DNA from: Scopulibacillus_A cellulosilyticus
Lineage (GTDB): Bacteria; Bacillota; Bacilli; Bacillales; Sporolactobacillaceae
Assembly: GCF_042665295.1 (NCBI RefSeq)
Contig: NZ_JBHTCO010000002.1
Location: 1 to 64,000, forward strand
DNA length: 64,000 nt
Direction of reading: 5' to 3'
The notes below the pieces were generated by a model. That model worked only from the letters and a program-made list of their open reading frames with translations. It made no database searches and was not told the origin of the DNA. Shown piece by piece: positions 7,594 through 16,449 of the stretch. Made by a program: the position numbers and the translations under genes. Each line of letters begins with the position of its first letter. Position 1 is the stretch's first letter.

Positions 7594-8481
7594 ATGAAGT
7601 GGTTAAGTGAACTGAAAAGCCATCTCAAAAAGACAGGTGAATTTTGGGTTGATAAAGCCTATGATCGCTATCATGTCGTAACGGATGCGGAACGGGGGGC
7701 AATTATTAGAAAGAAACAGCTGCTTCAAGATCGCAAGGCAGAGATTGTTAAAAGCATCGTAAATGGACGGCTGACGGGAATACAAGAATTTAAAGATGAA
7801 AAAAAAGTTAATTATATCAGCCATCTAAAGTGGCTTATTAAACAAAAGAACTATTTTTATGTGGAAGAGCATCTGGAAGAGAGGCAGGCTATTTTTGAAA
7901 ATGGTAAATTAATAATGGATAGGATTAAGATAAAAGAAACTCCGGGTAATGATGGGGATTCTAATAGCCCAAAGTTGGTCTCAAGACGGGCAAAGGGGTT
8001 TAAATATAATCGGCTCAAGGCTGTGAAGTATGCGGATCAATGGTGGGACAGTTTTAATCCGGAATTCCAAGGGTTTGATGTCGATTGTACAAATTATGTG
8101 TCACAATGTATCTTTGCCGGGGGAGCACCAATGAAGGGGAAATATAATAAATCATCAGGATGGTGGTATGAAGGGAAAAGCTGGAGTTACAGCTGGACGG
8201 TCGCAAACGCCTTTCGGTTATATTTAAATCATGTAAACAATCATTTAGGTGCTGTTGCTGTTGAAAAGCCGGAGCAGCTTGTTCCGGGGGATGTTATATG
8301 TTATGACTTCCAAGGAGACGGCAAATGGGATCACACCACCTTCGTAACCGAAAAAGATGCTTATGGCATGCCGCTTGTCAATGCCCATACCACGAATTCA
8401 CGGCACCGTTATTGGTCCTATGAAGATTCAACAGCCTGGACAGCTAATATAAAATATAAATTTTACCACTTTGAGGATTAA
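7594..8481 (+). CDS. yhbB: YhbB-like putative amidase (Amidase_6 domain)
   Basis: 295 residues from ATG 7594; upstream reading frame is open but has no better start. The C-terminal half (residues about 135-290) is the Amidase_6 papain-like fold with catalytic Cys165 in FDVDCTNYVSQC, His in KWDHTTFV and the N-like segment VNAHTTNSRHRYW. The N-terminal half is charged and helical. B. subtilis YhbB lies next to yhbA (queG) and cspR (trmL), the same order as here. No signal peptide is visible. Substrate unknown; cell-wall peptide cleavage is the usual guess. Confidence 0.88.
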   Translation: MKWLSELKSHLKKTGEFWVDKAYDRYHVVTDAERGAIIRKKQLLQDRKAEIVKSIVNGRLTGIQEFKDEKKVNYISHLKWLIKQKNYFYVEEHLEERQAIFENGKLIMDRIKIKETPGNDGDSNSPKLVSRRAKGFKYNRLKAVKYADQWWDSFNPEFQGFDVDCTNYVSQCIFAGGAPMKGKYNKSSGWWYEGKSWSYSWTVANAFRLYLNHVNNHLGAVAVEKPEQLVPGDVICYDFQGDGKWDHTTFVTEKDAYGMPLVNAHTTNSRHRYWSYEDSTAWTANIKYKFYHFED

Positions 8482-8554
8482 ATGAATTTGTAACATTCAT
8501 TGTAAATGCTATAATAATACAGAAAACTTAAGACATTAGAGGTGCACTGAAAAA

Positions 8555-9028
8555 ATGGGATTACATGTTGTTCTTTATCAACCAGAGATTCCGTCAAATA
8601 CGGGAAATATTGCAAGAACTTGCGCAGGAACGAATACGAAGCTTCATCTGATACGGCCGCTTGGCTTTTCAACTGATGATAAAATGTTAAAGCGCGCGGG
8701 ATTAGATTATTGGAAGTACGTTGATATCAATTACTATGATTCATTGGACGAATTGTATGCAAAATATCCTGAAGGCGAATATTTTTACTTAACCAAATTT
8801 GGAACGAAGCCGCATACTGCCTTTGATTACACTGATCAATCAAAAGATTATTTCTTTGTCTTTGGCAGAGAAACTAACGGATTGCCGGATGAAGTAAGAG
8901 AAGCTAATAAAGATCATCTTTTAAGATTGCCAATGTCTAAGGTTATGCGGTCATTAAATTTATCAAACACAGCAGCAGTAATGGTCTTCGAAGCTTTACG
9001 GCAACAGAATTATCCAGGCCTCTCATAA
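8555..9028 (+). CDS. trmL: TrmL, tRNA (cytidine/uridine-34 2'-O)-methyltransferase
   Basis: 157 residues, the length of SPOUT-class TrmL (CspR in B. subtilis). Motifs: N-terminal VVLYQPEIPSNTGNIARTCA, the knot segment FVFGRETNGLP and C-terminal RSLNLSNTAAVMVFEALRQ, which builds the SAM-binding trefoil knot. It methylates the wobble ribose of tRNA-Leu isoacceptors; genes for tRNA-Leu TAA and CAA are in this window. Confidence 0.96.
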   Translation: MGLHVVLYQPEIPSNTGNIARTCAGTNTKLHLIRPLGFSTDDKMLKRAGLDYWKYVDINYYDSLDELYAKYPEGEYFYLTKFGTKPHTAFDYTDQSKDYFFVFGRETNGLPDEVREANKDHLLRLPMSKVMRSLNLSNTAAVMVFEALRQQNYPGLS

Positions 9029-9072
9029 GATCAGGCAACAAAGCAGCTGCCTGACTAAGCTCCGTAGCAGCT

Positions 9073-9121
9073 TTGCGACGAGAAGTGGTGCTGCTTCTCT
9101 GAATATGCTTCGGCGCAGGAG
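9073..9121 (+). repeat. REP-like hairpin, copy 3
   Basis: TTGCGACGAGAAG ... CTTCGGCGCAGGAG. The internal stem is perfect here: GAGAAG-TGGTGCTG-CTTCTC. It lies between trmL and its terminator. Confidence 0.75.
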
Positions 9122-9163
9122 TATGGATATCCAGATCTTTCATAATTTAAAATCAATAGGTTG

Positions 9164-9191
9164 AGGCAGTCTGAGTAAGACTGCTTTTTTC
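9164..9191 (+). terminator. Rho-independent terminator downstream of trmL
   Basis: GCAGTC-TGAGTAA-GACTGC followed by six T. Confidence 0.88.
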
Positions 9192-9292
9192 ATATAAGTG
9201 AAAATGTGTTATGATAAATATTAGTTTCGGAATATTTAATAAAATGAATTATTCTGTAAATTAATTATATATGTATTGAGAGGGGAGATATA

Positions 9293-10504
9293 TTGAAGAA
9301 AATCGAAGTGAAAAATTTAACAAAAGTTTTTGGCGCCCATCCTGCAAAAGCTTTAGAAATGATCCGACATGGAAAAGAAAAAGATGAAATTTTCAAAGAA
9401 ACAGGGATGACCATTGGGGTTAATCAAGCCTCTTTTTCGGTAGAAAGCGGGGAAGTCTTTGTTATTATGGGTCTTTCCGGCAGCGGAAAATCTACTTTGG
9501 TAAGGCTGTTAAACCGTCTGATCGATCCAACAGATGGTTCAGTCCTTATAGATGGTGAAGATGTTGCTAAGATGAACTCAAATGAACTCCGGCAAATTAG
9601 GCGAACAAAGATGGGGATGGTGTTTCAACGATTTGCGCTGTTTCCTCATAAAAATGTCCTGGAGAATGTTGAGTACGGGCTGGAAGTTCAAGGTGTCCCT
9701 AAATTGAAACGCAAAGAGAAGGCCTTGCAATCACTAAACCTTGTCGGGTTGAAAGATTATGCCGATGTGACCCCGGGTGAACTATCGGGCGGTATGCAGC
9801 AGCGTGTCGGTCTTGCCCGTGCGCTTGCGAATGATCCGGATATTTTACTTATGGATGAAGCCTTTAGTGCACTTGACCCGCTGATTCGGAAAGACATGCA
9901 GGATGAAATGCTGGAATTGCAGTCTTCTATGAAAAAAACAATCATTTTTATTACACATGATCTGGATGAGGCTTTAAGAATCGGTGATCGTATTGCCCTG
10001 ATGAAAGATGGGGTTATCGTTCAAATCGGCACACCGGAAGATATCTTAACAAACCCGGCAAATGAATATGTAGAAAAGTTCGTTGAAGATGTTAATATCA
10101 CGAAGGTTTTAACGGCAGGTTCAATCATGAAACGTGCTGAGGAACTTATTTTAGGAAAAGATGGCCCGCGGGTGGCTTTAAAACGTATGAAAGAAAAAGG
10201 ATTGTCGGGATTAATGGTTGTTGACCGGGACCGTAAACTTATCGGCTTTCTGACGGCGGATGCCGCCAAAGAAATGATGAACAACAAGCAGGAAGCAAAA
10301 GACATGAAAGAGGTGCTGGTGAAGGATATTTTAAAAGTTCATATTGATTCGCCTGTCAGTGAAATATTGCCGCAAATGGCGGAAATGCAATTTACTTATC
10401 CAGCGGCAGTTATTAATGATGAAGGCAAGCTCAGGGGCGTTGTTGTTCGCGGTGCCATTTTCGCAGCTCTTGCCGGGAATGGGGGAAATGTCAGTGCTAC
10501 CTAA
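9293..10504 (+). CDS. opuAA: OpuAA, glycine betaine ABC transporter ATP-binding protein
   Basis: 403 residues from a TTG start with GGGGAG 7 nt upstream. Walker A GLSGSGKST (residues 60-68), signature LSGGMQQ (164-170), Walker B ILLMDEA (184-190). The C-terminal 130 residues form the tandem CBS pair that senses ionic strength in OpuA transporters. First gene of opuAA-AB-AC, the osmotically induced glycine betaine/proline-betaine importer. The next gene begins inside its 3' end. Confidence 0.95.
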   Translation: MKKIEVKNLTKVFGAHPAKALEMIRHGKEKDEIFKETGMTIGVNQASFSVESGEVFVIMGLSGSGKSTLVRLLNRLIDPTDGSVLIDGEDVAKMNSNELRQIRRTKMGMVFQRFALFPHKNVLENVEYGLEVQGVPKLKRKEKALQSLNLVGLKDYADVTPGELSGGMQQRVGLARALANDPDILLMDEAFSALDPLIRKDMQDEMLELQSSMKKTIIFITHDLDEALRIGDRIALMKDGVIVQIGTPEDILTNPANEYVEKFVEDVNITKVLTAGSIMKRAEELILGKDGPRVALKRMKEKGLSGLMVVDRDRKLIGFLTADAAKEMMNNKQEAKDMKEVLVKDILKVHIDSPVSEILPQMAEMQFTYPAAVINDEGKLRGVVVRGAIFAALAGNGGNVSAT

Positions 10505-11327
10505 AATACCTTTAGATCAATGGGTGAACGCGGTTGTCTCCTGGATGCAAGATAATTTAAAACCGTTTTTTCATGTCATCACGAACATTATTCAACCAAT
10601 CGTTGACTTCTTTCAAATGATTTTAACTATCTTGCCTCCAGCTTGGACAGCGGTTATCATCGCATTTATTGCACTTGTTGCAACGCGTTTATCTATTTCT
10701 TTGTTTACTTTGATCGGCTTATTGTTAATTGATAATTTAGGCTATTGGCATGAATGCTCAGAGACATTGGCACTTGTTCTGACAGCAACGATTATCTCAA
10801 TTGTCATAGGTGTTCCATTAGGGATTTTGACAGCTAAAAGCAATCGTTGGCAAAAGTTTATTATTTTAATTTTGGATTTTATGCAGACAATGCCTGCATT
10901 CGTTTATTTGATTCCGGCAGTCTTTTTCTTTGCATTGGGAGCAGTGCCGGGCGTTATCGCTTCAGTTATTTTTGCTATGCCTCCGACAATCCGTCTGACT
11001 AACCTCGGCATTCGGGAAGTTTCTAAGGATTTAATTGAAGCGGCAGATGCTTTTGGCTCTACAGGTATGCAAAAATTAATTAAAATTCAGCTCCCGCTTG
11101 CAAAGTCTACGATTATGGCAGGCGTTAACCAGACGATTATGTTGTCATTGTCGATGGTTGTTGTCGCTTCAATGATTGGTGCGGGCGGATTAGGTTCGGT
11201 TGTCCTTCAGGCGATTACACGTTTGGAGGTTGGAAAAGGATTTGAAGGCGGACTCGGCATTGTTATTATAGCAATTATTTTGGACCGGATTACTCAGGGC
11301 GTTGGCAAGGCCCGTAAATCCCAATAA
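10488..11327 (+). CDS. opuAB: OpuAB, glycine betaine ABC transporter permease
   Basis: About 279 residues from ATG 10488 (MSVLPKIPLDQWV), matching OpuAB length; it overlaps the opuAA stop by 17 nt, typical of translational coupling. Multi-span BPD_transp_1 permease with the EAA loop EAADAFGSTGMQKLIKIQLP that docks on OpuAA. An open frame continues upstream within opuAA but is a shadow of that gene. Confidence 0.93.
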   Translation: MSVLPKIPLDQWVNAVVSWMQDNLKPFFHVITNIIQPIVDFFQMILTILPPAWTAVIIAFIALVATRLSISLFTLIGLLLIDNLGYWHECSETLALVLTATIISIVIGVPLGILTAKSNRWQKFIILILDFMQTMPAFVYLIPAVFFFALGAVPGVIASVIFAMPPTIRLTNLGIREVSKDLIEAADAFGSTGMQKLIKIQLPLAKSTIMAGVNQTIMLSLSMVVVASMIGAGGLGSVVLQAITRLEVGKGFEGGLGIVIIAIILDRITQGVGKARKSQ

Positions 11328-11408
11328 AAGCCGTTTGTATAAATTTCCGTGGTTTTATGTTGTTAGATTTATAGTTTCATATAGGGTAAAACGAAAGGAG
11401 CGTGTTGC

Positions 11409-12293
11409 ATGAAAAGAAGAACCGAATATATCATTTTTGCTATTGCAGCAATAATTGTTATTGTCGGCTCCTTATTTTCCGGGGAAAAATTTACTTTTAA
11501 TCATAAACAAAACGATACAATTAACATCGGATATAACAATTATGTTGAAAGTGTTGCAGTCGTTCACTTATGGAAACAGCTTTTGGAGAAAAAAGGTTAT
11601 CATGTTCAATTAACGCAATCTGAGAAAGCACCGTTATATGCCGGATTAGCCAATGGCAGTGTGGACGTCTCCCCGGAAGTTTGGCTGCCGACAACCGATA
11701 AGCCATACTATGATAAGTATAAGAACCAGATAGAATTACACGATGCCTGGTATAAAGGAACCAATCTGGGGCTCGTCGTTCCAAAGTACATGAAGGACAT
11801 CAATTCAATTGAAGATCTTAATAAACATAAAAAAGAATTTATGAGGAACGGGAAACCATCAATTGTTGGTATTGATGCAGGGGCTAGCGAAATGAAGCTG
11901 ACCCAGAAAGTAATTAAGGACTACGGTCTTGATTTCAATCTGATTCAAAGCTCTGAGTCTGGAATGATGAGTGAACTTGCAAAAGCCTACAAAGATAAAA
12001 AACCTGTCGTCGTGACGCTTTGGAATCCTCACTGGGCTTTCAATGCCTATAAATTAAAATATCTTAAAGATCCTAAAAATATATATGGCAAACCGGAAAC
12101 CATTTATTATGCATCACGGAAAGGGTTCAAAAAAGATAACCCTAAAGTAACTAAATATTTGGATCAATGGTATATGACACATAAGCAGCTTGGCGACTTG
12201 ATTTTAAAAATTGAAAAGTCCAGCCCGGAAAAAGGTGCAAAGCAATGGATAAGGGAAAATCCGGATTTAGTTAAAAAATGGCTGAAGGATTAA
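11409..12293 (+). CDS. opuAC: OpuAC, glycine betaine-binding protein, membrane-anchored form
   Basis: 294 residues, OpuAC-type substrate-binding domain with the Trp/aromatic cage segments (SVDVSPEVWLPT, DAWYKGTNLG, TLWNPHWAFNAY). It binds extracellular glycine betaine and delivers it to OpuAB. The N-terminus has a hydrophobic stretch (YIIFAIAAIIVIVGSLFSG) but no lipobox Cys, whereas B. subtilis OpuAC is a lipoprotein; this one is probably held by an uncleaved signal anchor. GAAAGGAGCG precedes the ATG. Confidence 0.94.
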   Translation: MKRRTEYIIFAIAAIIVIVGSLFSGEKFTFNHKQNDTINIGYNNYVESVAVVHLWKQLLEKKGYHVQLTQSEKAPLYAGLANGSVDVSPEVWLPTTDKPYYDKYKNQIELHDAWYKGTNLGLVVPKYMKDINSIEDLNKHKKEFMRNGKPSIVGIDAGASEMKLTQKVIKDYGLDFNLIQSSESGMMSELAKAYKDKKPVVVTLWNPHWAFNAYKLKYLKDPKNIYGKPETIYYASRKGFKKDNPKVTKYLDQWYMTHKQLGDLILKIEKSSPEKGAKQWIRENPDLVKKWLKD

Positions 12294-12298
12294 CAAAC

Positions 12299-12332
12299 AG
12301 GTGCGGCTTTAAGGGCTGCACCTTTATATTTA
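12299..12332 (+). terminator. Rho-independent terminator of opuA
   Basis: AGGTGCGGC-TTTAAG-GGCTGCACCT followed by TTATATTT. Confidence 0.82.
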
Positions 12333-12525
12333 TCATTTAACGTAGAAGTCCCTTCCTTAAGCTTTGCTGGGTGGAAAATGGTCAAGCAAACAACACTGAA
12401 CAGCTATCAACAGGCCGAAAAGGCGGGGTAAACGAGATTCATTGCAGAAGCGGTGATTGATTTTCCAAAAAAATCAAGTCATAAATTTTACCCTTTGAGA
12501 AATAATAAGCCTTGAGGTGATGGCA

Positions 12526-12867
12526 TTGAACGGATACAATAATCAAATTAATGCAATCCAACAATCATTATCATCATGGGGCGGCCAGCGAATTTTAATT
12601 ACGAAAGAAGAAAATGGCGACCTTGATCAAACGATTTTAAATCTTGAACGGGTTGAAATGGATGAAAATCATTTTATTGACGGATATACGTCTGATCATT
12701 CTATTCAGCTTGTAGGGAATGGGCAAACGATCATTGAACATGGCAATTTGCCGCTGCCTTACCAGTCATACGACATCCCTATTGAAAATATATACAAAGT
12801 ATCTGCGGATCAAGGCCGTATTCTCATTAGAACAGATCGCGGAACTTATACAATAACGACAGTTTAG
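12526..12867 (+). CDS. Hypothetical protein (113 aa)
   Basis: Start chosen at TTG 12526, which has GAGGTGA 5 nt upstream; the upstream GTG 12517 and ATG 12520 lie inside that ribosome site. A soluble, beta-rich protein (ILITKEENGDLDQTILNLER ... GRILIRTDRGTYTITTV) without signal or membrane segment. Family not recognised. Isolated between the opuA terminator and a long intergenic stretch. Confidence 0.7.
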   Translation: MNGYNNQINAIQQSLSSWGGQRILITKEENGDLDQTILNLERVEMDENHFIDGYTSDHSIQLVGNGQTIIEHGNLPLPYQSYDIPIENIYKVSADQGRILIRTDRGTYTITTV

Positions 12868-13054
12868 TAAAAAAAACTTGGCTGGTGCCAAGCCTTAAAG
12901 GCGAAGGCAATGCCTAGTACTCCAGAGCACAAGTCTCGCTTACTCACTCTGTTCACAGTCTCGCTTTGTTGAACTGATACTATCAACCTAATCTTGGGAG
13001 CTGCGTCGAATATACATCTATGTTGCCAAGATATATTTTCAGATAGTGTTAAAA

Positions 13055-13096
13055 GGAACCCCTCTATTGGCTTAAGAAGCCAATAGAGGGGTTTCG
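13055..13096 (-). terminator. Strong terminator hairpin
   Basis: A 17-bp near-perfect stem, CCCCTCTATTGGCTT / AAGCCAATAGAGGGG, loop AAG. Read on the minus strand it ends GGGGTTCCTTTT, so it can end the small minus-strand gene at 13103-13195; on the plus strand the tail is only GTTTC. Confidence 0.8.
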
Positions 13097-13102
13097 ACTA
13101 TG

Positions 13103-13195
13103 TTACTCTTGAGCATCGGGCTCATCATTATAGCCTGCAGTGAAGATAGAGACAAGAAAAGCTATGGAGACACATATAATAAAAAATAATTTCAT
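13103..13195 (-). CDS. 30-aa hydrophobic micro-protein
   Basis: Minus-strand ATG 13195 with AAAGGGGC 8 nt upstream, 30 codons, TAA at 13103, then a strong terminator within 10 nt. The product starts MKLFFIICVSIAFLVSI and ends in the acidic tail NDEPDAQE: one membrane segment or signal-like helix with a charged tail. The ribosome site, compact ORF and dedicated terminator argue for a real gene. No family recognised. Confidence 0.6.
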   Translation of the reverse strand: MKLFFIICVSIAFLVSIFTAGYNDEPDAQE

Positions 13196-13348
13196 AAAAG
13201 CAAGCCCCTTTCTTTTCACTAATCATATCTTGATTATACAGAAAAGTTAGTCATTTGTGAATTTAAATCTCAAAGGTTTTATGAAAACATTGGCAGGCTT
13301 CTGCATAGGATGTATTAATATTGGCTGATAACCTTCTGGGGGGATTAT

Positions 13349-15241
13349 ATGGACTTTCTTGGAAAAATCAAACAACACCGTAGAGAAGAAGAGAGGCTGA
13401 AATGGGAAGGTACGTTTGCGGAATATTTGGAGTTGTTGAAGGAACGGCCAGAAATCGCGCAATCAGCGCATTCTCGTGTTTATAATATGATTAAATCCGC
13501 TGGAGTATCCGAAGAGGATGATAAGAAGCATTATCATTTCTTTGACCAAGAAATCTTTGGTCTGGAAGACGCGATTGAAAGGCTTGTTGAAGAATATTTT
13601 CATCCTGCAGCTAAACGGCTGGACGTCAGAAAAAGAATTTTGCTTTTGATGGGTCCGGTCAGCGGCGGTAAATCAACGATAGTCACGATGCTGAAAAGGG
13701 GACTGGAGGCTTATTCGAAAACTGATGAAGGGGCCATTTATGCTATTAAAGGCTGCCCGATGCATGAAGATCCCCTGCATCTGGTTCCGCACCATTTACG
13801 GGACGCTTTTTATGAAGAATACGGCATAAAAATAGAAGGCAATCTGTCGCCGCTCAACACGATGCGCTTAGAGCAGGAATACGATGGCTGCATTGAGAAT
13901 GTTTTGGTCGAGCGTATTTTTCTTTCAGAAGATAAGCGGGTGGGGATTGGGACATTCAGCCCGTCAGACCCGAAATCTCAGGATATTGCCGACCTTACAG
14001 GAAGCATCGATTTTTCAACAATTGCTGAATTTGGTTCTGAATCAGATCCAAGGGCCTACCGCTTTGATGGTGAATTGAATAAGGCTAACCGCGGTATGAT
14101 GGAGTTTCAGGAAATGTTAAAATGTGATGAAAAGTTTTTATGGCATCTTTTATCTCTTACTCAAGAAGGAAATTTTAAAGCCGGAAGATTTGCTCTTATT
14201 TCAGCAGATGAGCTTATTGTTGCTCATACGAATGAATCTGAATATCGGTCTTTTATAAGTAATAAGAAAAACGAAGCGCTGCATTCCAGGATTATCGTTA
14301 TGCCAATTCCATATAATTTGCAAGTCAGCGATGAGGAACGCATTTATGAAAAGATGATTAAAGAAAGCGATATGGATGTTCATATTGCACCTCATGCGTT
14401 AAGAACCGCAGCTATTTTTTCCGTATTAACGAGGCTGAAGGAGTCTGAAAGCCGCGGCATAGACCTTGTTAAGAAAATGCGGCTTTATGACGGAGAAAAT
14501 GTTGAAGGATTTAATAATGCCGACCTGCATGAATTGAAAACTGAATATCAAGATGAAGGTATGAGCGGTATTGATCCGCGTTATGTTATTAACCGCATTT
14601 CATCTGCTATTATTAAAAAAGATGTACCATCCATTAATGCTCTGGATATACTCCGGTCCATTAAGGAAGGGCTTGACCAACATGCATCCATATCTAAAGA
14701 AGATAAAGAAAGGTACTTAAATTTCATCTCCTTAGCCAGACAAGAATACGATGAGCTTGCTAAGAAAGAAGTGCAAAAAGCATTTGTCTACTCATTTGAA
14801 GAATCAGCGAAAACTTTAATGGACAATTATCTTGATAATGTTGAGGCATTTTGCAATAAAAATAAAATGACAGACCCGATTACCGGTGAAGAACTTGATC
14901 CTGATGAAAAGCTCATGCGTTCCATTGAAGAACAAATCGGTATTTCGGAAAATGCAAAAAAAGCGTTTCGTGAGGAAATCCTTATTAGAATTTCAGCTTA
15001 TGCCCGGAAAGGAAAGCGATTTGATTATCAATCACATGAGCGCTTAAGAGAAGCGATTCAAAAGAAATTGTTTGCAGACTTGAAAGATGTCGTTAAAATT
15101 ACGACTTCAACGAAAACACCGGATGAAACTCAATTAAAGAGAATTAATGAAGTTATTGCCAGACTTGTTGATGACTATGGCTATAATACAACATCAGCCA
15201 ACGAATTACTTAAATATGTAGGCAGCCTTTTAAATCGATAA
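13349..15241 (+). CDS. prkA: PrkA, sporulation-associated serine protein kinase / AAA+ protein
   Basis: 630 residues, essentially the B. subtilis length (631). N-terminal AAA+ domain with Walker A MGPVSGGKST (residues 101-110), and the C-terminal PrkA domain (from about residue 390) with YVINRISSAIIKK. ATG follows GGGGGGATTAT. PrkA is made in the mother cell and needed for efficient sporulation; kinase and, more recently, protease activities have been reported. It precedes yhbH, its near-constant partner, with sipS between them here. Confidence 0.96.
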   Translation: MDFLGKIKQHRREEERLKWEGTFAEYLELLKERPEIAQSAHSRVYNMIKSAGVSEEDDKKHYHFFDQEIFGLEDAIERLVEEYFHPAAKRLDVRKRILLLMGPVSGGKSTIVTMLKRGLEAYSKTDEGAIYAIKGCPMHEDPLHLVPHHLRDAFYEEYGIKIEGNLSPLNTMRLEQEYDGCIENVLVERIFLSEDKRVGIGTFSPSDPKSQDIADLTGSIDFSTIAEFGSESDPRAYRFDGELNKANRGMMEFQEMLKCDEKFLWHLLSLTQEGNFKAGRFALISADELIVAHTNESEYRSFISNKKNEALHSRIIVMPIPYNLQVSDEERIYEKMIKESDMDVHIAPHALRTAAIFSVLTRLKESESRGIDLVKKMRLYDGENVEGFNNADLHELKTEYQDEGMSGIDPRYVINRISSAIIKKDVPSINALDILRSIKEGLDQHASISKEDKERYLNFISLARQEYDELAKKEVQKAFVYSFEESAKTLMDNYLDNVEAFCNKNKMTDPITGEELDPDEKLMRSIEEQIGISENAKKAFREEILIRISAYARKGKRFDYQSHERLREAIQKKLFADLKDVVKITTSTKTPDETQLKRINEVIARLVDDYGYNTTSANELLKYVGSLLNR

Positions 15242-15265
15242 GCACACTTCGGTGTGCTTATCTTT
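15240..15265 (+). terminator. Rho-independent terminator after prkA
   Basis: AAGCACAC-TTCG-GTGTGCTT with a stable UUCG loop, then ATCTTTG; it overlaps the end of the stop codon. Confidence 0.8.
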
Positions 15266-15444
15266 GTTATAATAGTGGAGATGTGTTCTGCACGTTTGCT
15301 ATACAGGGAAGCACTTCTGCTTTCGCCGCAACTCGCAGCAGTTCATGAAGTTATGCTCGTTGTTACATTTTCTTTAATTGCTTGTTAATCGTTCAATAAT
15401 TATGTACTCTTAATAGTGAAGGGACTTTCCATGGAGGTAACTAG

Positions 15445-16008
15445 ATGAAAAAACGCAAGAAGAGTGAAGCATTTGAGTGGATTAAGGCGTTAGTTATTGC
15501 CGTCATTATAGCTCTTTTAATCAGAGGTTTTGTTTTTACGAATTATATCGTTGAAGGTAAATCGATGATGCCGACACTTCAGGACGGCAATCGATTAATC
15601 GTTAATAAATTGGATTATGAGGTGAGCAAACCTCATCGCTTTGATGTTATTATCTTTCACGCAACGAAAACCGAAGACTATGTTAAGCGTGTTATCGGGC
15701 TGCCCGGCGACAAAATTGCTTATAAGCATGATACTTTATATGTTAACGGCAAGCCGGTTAAAGAGCCTTATTTAAACAAATATAAAAGCGAATTGATTAG
15801 CGGACAGCTGACGCAGGACTTTACATTAAAAGGTTTGACCGGCCAAGCACGGGTCCCTAAAGGAAAGGTATTTGTTCTTGGGGATAACCGTCAAAACAGT
15901 GTTGACAGCCGGGTCTTCGGGTTTGTTGATGAAGATAAGATTGTTGGTAAAGTAGATCTTAGATACTGGCCTTTATCAGAGCTCCAGGTTAATTTTAAAC
16001 ACAATTAG
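15445..16008 (+). CDS. sipS: Type I signal peptidase
   Basis: 187 residues with one N-terminal membrane anchor (residues 14-32) and the S26 Ser/Lys dyad: Ser40 in VEGKSMMPTL and Lys81 in DYVKRVIGLPGD, then the conserved VPKGKVFVLGDNRQNSVDSR box. It cleaves Sec signal peptides at the outer membrane face. GGAGGTAAC precedes the ATG. Bacilli have several paralogues; the name sipS is by type only. Confidence 0.93.
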   Translation: MKKRKKSEAFEWIKALVIAVIIALLIRGFVFTNYIVEGKSMMPTLQDGNRLIVNKLDYEVSKPHRFDVIIFHATKTEDYVKRVIGLPGDKIAYKHDTLYVNGKPVKEPYLNKYKSELISGQLTQDFTLKGLTGQARVPKGKVFVLGDNRQNSVDSRVFGFVDEDKIVGKVDLRYWPLSELQVNFKHN

Positions 16009-16020
16009 GGGGGAACCTTA

Positions 16021-16176
16021 ATGTCTGAAGAAAAAAAGCCTGAAAACAGTTCAATGGCAAGGAATTTTAAAGAAGTCAAAGAATTAGGCAAGGAAATGGA
16101 AAAAATGAAAACAAACAGTGAAATAATAGACAAAGGCAAACAGCCTGATCCGGTACAACATGAAGAAGAAAAATAA
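16021..16176 (+). CDS. 51-aa charged hypothetical protein downstream of signal peptidase
   Basis: ATG 16021 lies 12 nt after the sipS stop, with GGGGGGAACC as ribosome site, 51 codons and TAA at 16174. Lys/Glu-rich (FKEVKELGKEMEKMKTNSE), likely helical and soluble, ending HEEEK. It shares the terminator at 16184-16216 with sipS, so the pair is an operon. No family recognised. Confidence 0.72.
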   Translation: MSEEKKPENSSMARNFKEVKELGKEMEKMKTNSEIIDKGKQPDPVQHEEEK

Positions 16177-16183
16177 GCAGGAC

Positions 16184-16216
16184 AAGCTCTCTGACTTAAG
16201 TTAGAGAGCTTTTTTA
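16184..16216 (+). terminator. Rho-independent terminator of the sipS unit
   Basis: AAGCTCTCT-GACTTAAGTT-AGAGAGCTT followed by T5. Confidence 0.9.
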
Positions 16217-16378
16217 TATGTTCATTTATATTTTTTCAATTAGTCGTTCTGCGGTTTTTTTATTTATAACCTTTATTTATTTCAAAATCTAAGCAAATAT
16301 TGACTTGACCTGCATAAGATAAAGTAATCAACCCTCTGACAAAATATTTAGATTTTTGTACAGGTGCCTTATAGAGGT

Positions 16379-16415
16379 TGTTTAAAAAGAAATGTGGATG
16401 ATTTCTTTTTAAACA
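16379..16415 (+). other. Perfect 15-bp hairpin in the 5' region of yhbH
   Basis: TGTTTAAAAAGAAAT-GTGGATG-ATTTCTTTTTAAACA, ending about 20 nt before the yhbH ribosome site (AAGGAGGG). No T-run follows, so it is not a standard terminator. It could stabilise the mRNA or be a protein-binding dyad. Confidence 0.65.
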
Positions 16416-16449
16416 CGCACTTTAGGGTGAATTTAAGGAGGGAACTTTT

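Noticed and set aside
12879..12896. CTTGGCTGGTGCCAAG hairpin as a terminator of the 113-aa gene
   Set aside because: Short stem and no T-run; left uncalled.
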